From Sphingomonas sp. UV9 (lineage in GTDB: Bacteria; Pseudomonadota; Alphaproteobacteria; Sphingomonadales; Sphingomonadaceae), in contig NZ_SCIN01000004.1 in assembly GCF_004101245.1 (NCBI RefSeq), positions 211,983 through 275,982 on the forward strand: 64,000 bases of DNA. Reading direction: 5' to 3'. The notes below the pieces were generated by a model. It ran no database searches, had not been told where the DNA came from, and saw nothing but the letters and a program-made list of their open reading frames with translations. Of the stretch, positions 59,293-64,000 are shown in pieces (position 1 is the stretch's first letter; each line of letters begins with the position of its first letter). Both the position numbers and the translations under genes were made by a program.

Positions 59293-59650
59293 GCAGATCC
59301 TGCTCGGAAGTGGACGACACCAGTTCCTGCTGGTTGTGCCGCGCATCCCGAACCAGGATACGTCCAAAACCAAGAGGCGCTGAAGACGGCGCGTGTGCGC
59401 GATGCGGAGCGTCTTTCCGCTCAGGGGCAGGGCAACGCCGCGTCTGGATCGGGCCGACTGATGTTTCGGCCCCCGGTAGCCCGATGAGCCCGTTGCCGGA
59501 CCGGGGTTCCAGCTGCGCCCCCACGTCCTTTTTCAAAATCATGCGCGCCGAAGCTTCGATCACCAGTTTCCCCGCCTTAGGCCATCTCCACGCAACCTCG
59601 GCGCGTCAAAGCGGCCGGGTGATTTGTTGATTAGTCATGGGAGAATATGA
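59293..59650. other. 358-bp stretch without a supported gene
   Basis: Frames on both strands overlap and show antisense-like composition. A GGGAGAATATG leader for the next gene lies at its right end. No terminator hairpin for the FecR gene was obvious. Confidence 0.45.
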
Positions 59651-59941
59651 ATGATCAGAAGCCTTTTGCTGGCTGCCCTCACCGTGGCGACCTTCGCAGC
59701 AGGAGTTCCAGCTACCGCGCAGGACCACGGTCGCCTAGAGCGTAGCGAACAGTTTGGAGAACGCTCCGATCGCAACGAGGGCCGCCGTTGGCGACCGGAT
59801 CGCCGCCCCCCCAGCTACCACCCCAGCCTGAATGGTCGCGATCGGCGATACTACGGACGGCACGAACGGGATCGGTACACCCGCAACGGACGCTACTATG
59901 GTAATCGCCATCGGCGTCATGGAGGCTGGCGCTACCGCTAG
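59651..59941 (+). CDS. small exported basic Arg/Tyr/Gly-rich protein
   Basis: 96 residues. A signal peptide (LLLAALTVATFAAGVPATAQ) is followed by a low-complexity mature part with repeated Arg-Arg-Tyr/Trp blocks such as RRWRPDRRPPSY, RDRRYYGRHERDRY and GRYYGNRHRR. The tail recalls RcnB-like and other basic envelope proteins of sphingomonads, possibly cell-wall or metal binding. ATG 59,651 has GGGAGAA upstream. Function unknown. Confidence 0.65.
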   Translation: MIRSLLLAALTVATFAAGVPATAQDHGRLERSEQFGERSDRNEGRRWRPDRRPPSYHPSLNGRDRRYYGRHERDRYTRNGRYYGNRHRRHGGWRYR

Positions 59942-60070
59942 TCTCGTCCATCTGTCGGGACATCCTTGCGAGCCGCCTCCGGAACCGCCGCTGCTGGCGG
60001 ACGGAAGCAGGGCGGCAGTTTGACGTGTTGTTTTTTTGGCGATGCTGCATTGCTGTCTACGGAGTGCACT

Positions 60071-60829
60071 ATGAGGACAGGCAACCTGATATTCGCCGCT
60101 GTGGCATGCGCCGGTCTTCCCGCTGCCGCCTGGGCGCAGACCGCGAAGGACATCGTGCTCGTTCACGGCGCCTCGCGGACTGCTCCGGCAGGAAGGGATT
60201 TTACGATAAGCCGACCGCCTGCGGCTACGGCTTTAGTATGGTCCAGAATTCGCTGACGTCCTTCGAGGACGACGTGCCGGCGACGAATCGGGTTCTGGCA
60301 CGCCGGGACGGCGCCACCATCCTCGTCTGGTACAGCTACGGCGGCAGCGTGATCCGCGAGGCCGGCGGCGACGCCAAGGTCGTGGGACTGGTCTACGTCG
60401 CCGCCTTTGCTCCGGCGGTCGACAAGTCGATGCTGGACCAGTATTCCAAGGTTGCGGCCTCCGCCCGACTTCGTGCCGGAGACGACGGCCGACGGCTATG
60501 GGTTCCTGAACAAGCAGAAGTTCAAAGCCGGCTTCGCAGCGGATACGAGCAACAAGTTCGGCTCGTTCCTTCGGGGCAGCCGGGTTCCGGTGTCCATGGC
60601 GGCGATCGGTGCCAGGGTCACGAAAGCTGCGTGGAAGGTAAAGCCTAGCTGGTTGGTGCTGGCCAAGGAAAACGGCGCCATTGATCCAAAACTGCTGCGC
60701 AGGATGGCACGCCGGATCGGTGCCAATACAATGGAGAGCAAGGGCAGCCACGTCGTCTTCCTTACCCCGCCTAAGGCGGTGGCGAACGTCATCAAGAAAG
60801 CCGCGATCGGCGCGATGTCGGCTAATTAG
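60071..60829 (+). pseudogene. alpha/beta hydrolase, exported, two frameshifts
   Basis: The original protein can be traced in three pieces. Frame 1: a signal peptide and KDIVLVHGASR up to about 60,175. Frame 2 (shift near 60,180): KGFYDKPTACGYGFSMVQNS, ILVWYSYGGSVIREAGGDAKV and VVGLVYVAAFAPAVDKS. Frame 1 again (shift near 60,460): ADGYGFLNKQKFKAGFAAD, WKVKPSWLVLAKENG, and a Gly-Ser-His triad His in SKGSHVVFLT. Homologues read VGHSYGG at the nucleophile elbow, here VWYSYGG, so an active-site neighbour is also altered. It should be inactive unless the frameshifts are sequencing errors. Confidence 0.85.
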
Positions 60830-61078
60830 TGCGTCGGTGCCGAAGCGGGTGCTCGTAAGGTCCGATCGGCGGAATTCAGGCGCCTTGTGCAAAGGCGGAA
60901 GCATTCGGGAAACGGCCGCTCCAATCGGCAGGCTGGAGTGTACGCGGCGGAGTGGGTACCGCCTTCCGTTGATCGCCAAGCACTGACCGAGCAATCTGAC
61001 GACGCCCGGCGTGCAGCGTGATCGACGATCCTCACCGTAACGTGCGGATGAGGGCATATCCGCCACGGCCGCCTTTTA

Positions 61079-61231
61079 TTAGACCAACTGGTGAGGCCTG
61101 ACATCAGACAGCGCCGCTATCGCTTGGGCGACCAAGGCGGCGGCTAAATGCTCGTGATGATCGTCCAGCACGTCGAGAATTTTGTGAAGTTCGCTCGTTG
61201 CCCTATCCCGATGGCGGGTATCTTCGCTCAT
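61079..61231 (-). CDS. small helical hypothetical protein
   Basis: 50 residues from ATG 61,231. It reads MSEDTRHRDRATSELHKILD, then DDHHEHLAAALVAQAIAAL, a two-helix protein with His residues. A GGAACG box precedes the ATG. I have seen similar short proteins in this order but know no function. It is divergent from nothing and upstream of the CPBP gene's 3' end. Confidence 0.5.
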   Translation of the reverse strand: MSEDTRHRDRATSELHKILDVLDDHHEHLAAALVAQAIAALSDVRPHQLV

Positions 61232-61340
61232 GTTTCGTTCCCAAATAGCAGGAAGTGGCCCAAGTCTTCCGACCGTCGCGGGGCGGGACGAGTTTGCGAA
61301 AGCGGCCCCACCTAACATAGATCGAAACCGTGCCTTGGCG

Positions 61341-61988
61341 TCATATGGCGGACCGTCCGAGGTAGAGCATCGCGATGCCGTAGCTGTCGATCATCCCATG
61401 TGCCAATATCAGCGCCCATAGATTGCGGCCGCTACGAAACCACGCCCAACCAAAGACTAGACCGGCCAAACCGGTTGAAATAACGCCGGCTGGACCTTGT
61501 ATCGAATGAGCCAATCCAAAAAGCGCTCCACTCGCCAAAATTGCGGTCCATCGCGAGCGATCGCCCGAGCCCAGAATCGCACTGACCTGATGCTGCAGGA
61601 AACCCCGGAAGAGTATCTCCTCGCCGAACGCAGCGCTCGTCAGCGCCAGCATTAAGAGTTTCAATGCTGCTTGGGCATTGCCCTTCAACGCACCATAGCC
61701 ACTCAGATCGGTCTGGATGCCGAGCAACTTGTTGATCACGGGTTCAAGGATATAGCCGAGGGCCGTCACCCCAACGGCGATGCCGACAGCCCAGGCCAGA
61801 GTCTTCGTAAGCCCGTGCCGGCTCAAACCGATAGGATTGAGGCTTCGCGCTTCCAGAAACGTCCATACGAGCGCGGCGCAGGCCAGCAGCACCACCCGAA
61901 ATGGTATGGCGACCACCGGCTGGAATAGGATAATGAGTAGAACGGCGATCACTAGACCGCGAATGGGTTTTCTATTCAATGATGTCAT
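61341..61988 (-). CDS. CPBP-family intramembrane metalloprotease
   Basis: 215 residues with about seven membrane helices. The CAAX/bacteriocin-processing motifs are present: EEILFRGF (Glu123, Glu124, Arg128), FGLAHS with His161, and a final HG in LAHGMID. The protease may mature or clear membrane peptides such as bacteriocins. ATG 61,988 has GCAGGA upstream; residues beyond in the longer frame are non-coding. It is alone, divergent from the DUF2975/XRE pair. Confidence 0.9.
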   Translation of the reverse strand: MTSLNRKPIRGLVIAVLLIILFQPVVAIPFRVVLLACAALVWTFLEARSLNPIGLSRHGLTKTLAWAVGIAVGVTALGYILEPVINKLLGIQTDLSGYGALKGNAQAALKLLMLALTSAAFGEEILFRGFLQHQVSAILGSGDRSRWTAILASGALFGLAHSIQGPAGVISTGLAGLVFGWAWFRSGRNLWALILAHGMIDSYGIAMLYLGRSAI

Positions 61989-62313
61989 GATCCTGCTTCC
62001 GTGTTCTTGACCATATAAACGATCGATATGTCGTCTTCGAAACTCGGTGCGTTCGCCATATCGAGCTACCGATGCTTCCCGAGACCCGTGCGAACACTTT
62101 TCCATCCTTAATAATACGATGACGGCATGGCGATTCGCATGGAGCGGCTTCGACACTTCCCCGCTGCAAGGATGGACAACTGCACGAACTAGGCCACTTT
62201 GATCCTTGCCACGGCGAAGAAGCTGCGCCGACGGGAAGACTCCCGTTGCGTGAGTCTCAGGTATGGCGTAAATACAAATTCGCAACGATCTCTTTCTGTA
62301 GGACAGAAATTAC
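61989..62313. other. 325-bp stretch between divergent CPBP and DUF2975 genes
   Basis: No supported gene. It must contain both promoters; an AT-rich segment at 62,010-62,030 and 62,260-62,310 fits, but I cannot assign boxes. Confidence 0.4.
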
Positions 62314-62850
62314 ATGTTGGTCAACAGTCATTCCGGATTGGAGCGCTCCGCATCGGTGGGTCTCGTTTTTTGTTGGCTCGCGGTCATCCTCACCCTGTTG
62401 GGTGGCGTACTGGCGTTCATCGGAAGCTTCGACGCCGACTTCGGGCCGGCGAAGGTCCTCGTCCGTCACAGCGATTCCTACATGCCGGCCTATGCGGTCC
62501 AGGTCGGAGCGGTTTCCTACTTCGTCTTCGCCTACGCGCTGTGGCGGCTGATATCGTTCCTTCGTCTCTCGAAGGCTGGTCGGGTCTTCGCAGCGGAGAC
62601 AACCGCGCACCTGCGTGCCTTCGGACGCTGGCTCGTGGTGGCTGCTGCCGCGGCTTTGGTGCTGCCGCTGCTGGCGGTCGTTATGCATACGATGATCTTG
62701 GCTTCGCCCGGCCCCAGTTCTGTACCACCGTTGCAGGTACCGCTCTTCTCCAGCCTCTTCGCCTTGGCGATCGCCACGCTCGTGATGATGATCTGTCGTG
62801 TCATCGACGAAGGCAGACGCCTGCGCGACGAACTCGATGAGATAGTCTGA
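62314..62850 (+). CDS. DUF2975 membrane protein
   Basis: 178 residues with four membrane helices (LVFCWLAVILTLLGGVLAFI, VGAVSYFVFAYALWRLISFL, WLVVAAAAALVLPLLAVVM and SLFALAIATLVMMIC). The C-terminus ends with EGRRLRDELDEIV, the typical charged tail of DUF2975. These proteins are always paired with a small XRE regulator that starts in the same operon. AGGACAG lies before ATG 62,314. Its stop TGA shares a base with the regulator's ATG. Function unknown. Confidence 0.85.
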   Translation: MLVNSHSGLERSASVGLVFCWLAVILTLLGGVLAFIGSFDADFGPAKVLVRHSDSYMPAYAVQVGAVSYFVFAYALWRLISFLRLSKAGRVFAAETTAHLRAFGRWLVVAAAAALVLPLLAVVMHTMILASPGPSSVPPLQVPLFSSLFALAIATLVMMICRVIDEGRRLRDELDEIV

Positions 62851-63065
62851 TGGCGATCGTCGTAAGACTCGATGTCATGCTTGCGCGGCGCAAGGTACGC
62901 TCCAAGGACTTGGCTGCGTTCGTCGGCATAACTGAAGCCAACCTGTCACTGCTCAAGCAGGGGCGGGTCAAGGGGGTGCGCTTCGAGACATTGGAAAAGA
63001 TCTGCAGATTCCTCGACTGCCAGCCAGGCGATCTTCTTGAGTGGGATGAAGGGCAGGCCGATTGA
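62850..63065 (+). CDS. small XRE/Cro-type helix-turn-helix regulator
   Basis: 71 residues, almost all a helix-turn-helix domain of the YozG/HTH_26 type: VRLDVMLARRKVRSKDLAAF, GITEANLSLLKQGRVKGVRF and LEKICRFLDCQPGDLLEW. It overlaps the DUF2975 stop by one base and should control that gene or be a dedicated partner. Classic pair in proteobacteria. Confidence 0.93.
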   Translation: MAIVVRLDVMLARRKVRSKDLAAFVGITEANLSLLKQGRVKGVRFETLEKICRFLDCQPGDLLEWDEGQAD

Positions 63066-63182
63066 TCTCGTTTGCCTCTCTCGTTCAGCCGTTTAAGGCC
63101 GTCGCTTGGCTTTGATCATGTAGCCGCCCCCCGACGACATTAGATTGGAAACCTGCGTCTTAAATTGATGGAGGAGTCGGCG

Positions 63183-63390
63183 ATGTCGGAGATTATTACG
63201 ATCGGACTCAATCTGGCGAAGAAAGTGTTCCAGGTCCACGGGGCTGATGAGCGGGTCATCTGATCCTGCGCAGGAAGTTAAGCCGGTATCAGTTGCTGCC
63301 GTTCTTCAGCGCGCTTCCGCAGTGCACGGTCGCCATTGAGGCGTGCAAATGCTCGCATTTCTGGGGGCGGCAGATTGCCCTGCTAGGCAA
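63183..63390 (+). mobile_element. IS110-family transposase 5' fragment, broken
   Basis: ATG 63,183 opens MSEIITIGLNLAKKVFQVHG, the start of IS110 DEDD transposases, but the first catalytic Asp (GLDLAK) is Asn and the frame stops at TGA 63,261. The next frame continues with LLPFFSALPQCTVAIEAC and FWGRQIALLG, as in intact copies, then ends abruptly at about 63,390 where IS3 sequence begins. No terminal repeats were identified. Confidence 0.85.
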
Positions 63391-63716
63391 ACGGCAGTTC
63401 TATGCCCCAGCGTTTAACATGCTGTGGGTGTCGAACATGACCTATGTCGCGACCTGGGCGGGATTCGTCTACGTCGCCTTCGTCACTGATACTTACGCCA
63501 GACGGCTCGTAGGCTGGCGCGCCAGCAGGACGGAGCATGCCAGCTTCGTCTTACATGCATTCGAGCAGGCGCTTCATGGCCGCCGGCCGGCACATAGTGG
63601 CGACCTGGTTCACCATAGCGACCGGGGGCGCACTACGTGTCTATCAAGTATACCGAGCGGCTCGCCGAAGCCGGGATCGAGCCGTCGGTCGGCAGTGTGG
63701 GTGTTGTTGCCCCCTA
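63391..63716 (+). mobile_element. IS3-family transposase (orfB) internal fragment
   Basis: The frame encodes the middle of a DDE transposase: FNMLWVSNMTYVATWAGFVYV, then DTYARRLVGWRAS and LVHHSDRG. The first catalytic Asp (VSD) is Asn; the second, in HSDRG, is kept. After HSDRG the frame shifts: the other frame reads VSIKYTERLAEAGIEPSVG, as in intact copies. It is fused in frame to the IS110 stump and truncated by another IS3 segment on the opposite strand. Confidence 0.85.
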
Positions 63717-64000
63717 AAGGCCTGACAGAGCCTCGCAGGTTTGCGCGATGAACTCGCGTGGGGATCGATAGCGCAAAGCGCGGTGCGGATGCACCTCGTT
63801 ATAATGGGCGAACCAGCCGGGCAGTTGGTCGATGACACTCTGCGCATCTGGCCTGGGGTTCACGCGGACATAATCGCGCTTGAGGGTGCGAACGAACGCC
63901 TCGGCCATGCCATTCGATTGAGGACTGCTGACTGGGGTCGTGCGCGGGATCAGTCCAATGCCCCGGGCGAACGCCCGTGTGTTGCGAGCGGTGTAGCAGC
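63714..64000 (-). mobile_element. IS3-family transposase C-terminal part, runs off the window
   Basis: The minus frame ends at 63,714 and is open to the edge. It encodes RNTRAFARGIGLIPRTTPVSS, then QSNGMAEAFVRTLKRDYVRV with the third catalytic Glu, and WFAHYNEVHPHRALRYRSPREF, the standard end of IS3 orfB. This copy looks undamaged over the visible part and may be the element that cut into the older fragments. The 5' part is outside the window. Confidence 0.85.

Noticed and set aside
1..64000. CRISPR array
   Set aside because: I saw no regularly spaced direct repeats of 23-47 bp and no cas genes.
1..64000. Intact tRNA or rRNA gene
   Set aside because: Only the two tRNA-Thr 3' halves were found; neither has its 5' half, and no rRNA signature was seen.

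Overview
The window looks like chromosome of a Sphingomonadales alphaproteobacterium, probably Sphingomonas or a close relative. It is GC-rich, has several TonB-dependent receptors, a sphingomonad-type FtsZ, a FecI/FecR/receptor cluster, a BCCT transporter, and many small proteins of types I associate with this order. The assignment comes from protein character only; no rRNA and no intact tRNA gene is present.

The left end (about 1-10,700) is an accessory island. It carries a tyrosine integrase, an AT-richer NYN/LOTUS-type protein, small coupled genes, a type II restriction-modification pair, and a complete ftsZ with no dcw neighbours, 39 bp upstream of the methyltransferase. A PAP2-type membrane phosphatase follows. 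The island ends at the 3' half of a tRNA-Thr(CGT) gene (10,656-10,702), the usual scar of integration into a tRNA. A second accessory block (about 10.8-17.5 kb) begins right after the scar. It holds a polymorphic toxin with a nuclease-fold C-terminus and an overlapping immunity gene, a second integrase, a small regulator, a broken secF fragment, two tandem perfect hairpins and a frameshifted SEC-C gene.

From about 17.7 to 52.2 kb the content is mostly chromosomal. Main units are a Tat-type Gfo/Idh/MocA oxidoreductase, an HtrA protease with its own two-component system, a BCCT transporter, a PQQ sugar dehydrogenase with a DUF2231 membrane protein, a periplasmic retropepsin-like protease and a GGDEF/EAL protein. 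Others are a PKHD dioxygenase / TonB receptor / PhoD set, a molybdenum hydroxylase operon (cytochrome c, 2Fe-2S subunit, molybdopterin subunit), a barstar-like gene group, an exported methyltransferase-like protein and a GH130 enzyme. Remnants are scattered among them: a helix-turn-helix replication-type protein, a TonB receptor 3' end and a truncated DUF2779 nuclease.

At 52,203-52,247 a second scar, the 3' half of tRNA-Thr(GGT), sits beside a third tyrosine integrase and marks another integrated region running right. It carries an outer-membrane beta-barrel, a complete surface-signalling unit (receptor with STN domain, ECF sigma factor, FecR), a doubly frameshifted hydrolase, a CPBP protease, a DUF2975/XRE pair, and a pile of decayed IS110 and IS3 fragments at the window end.
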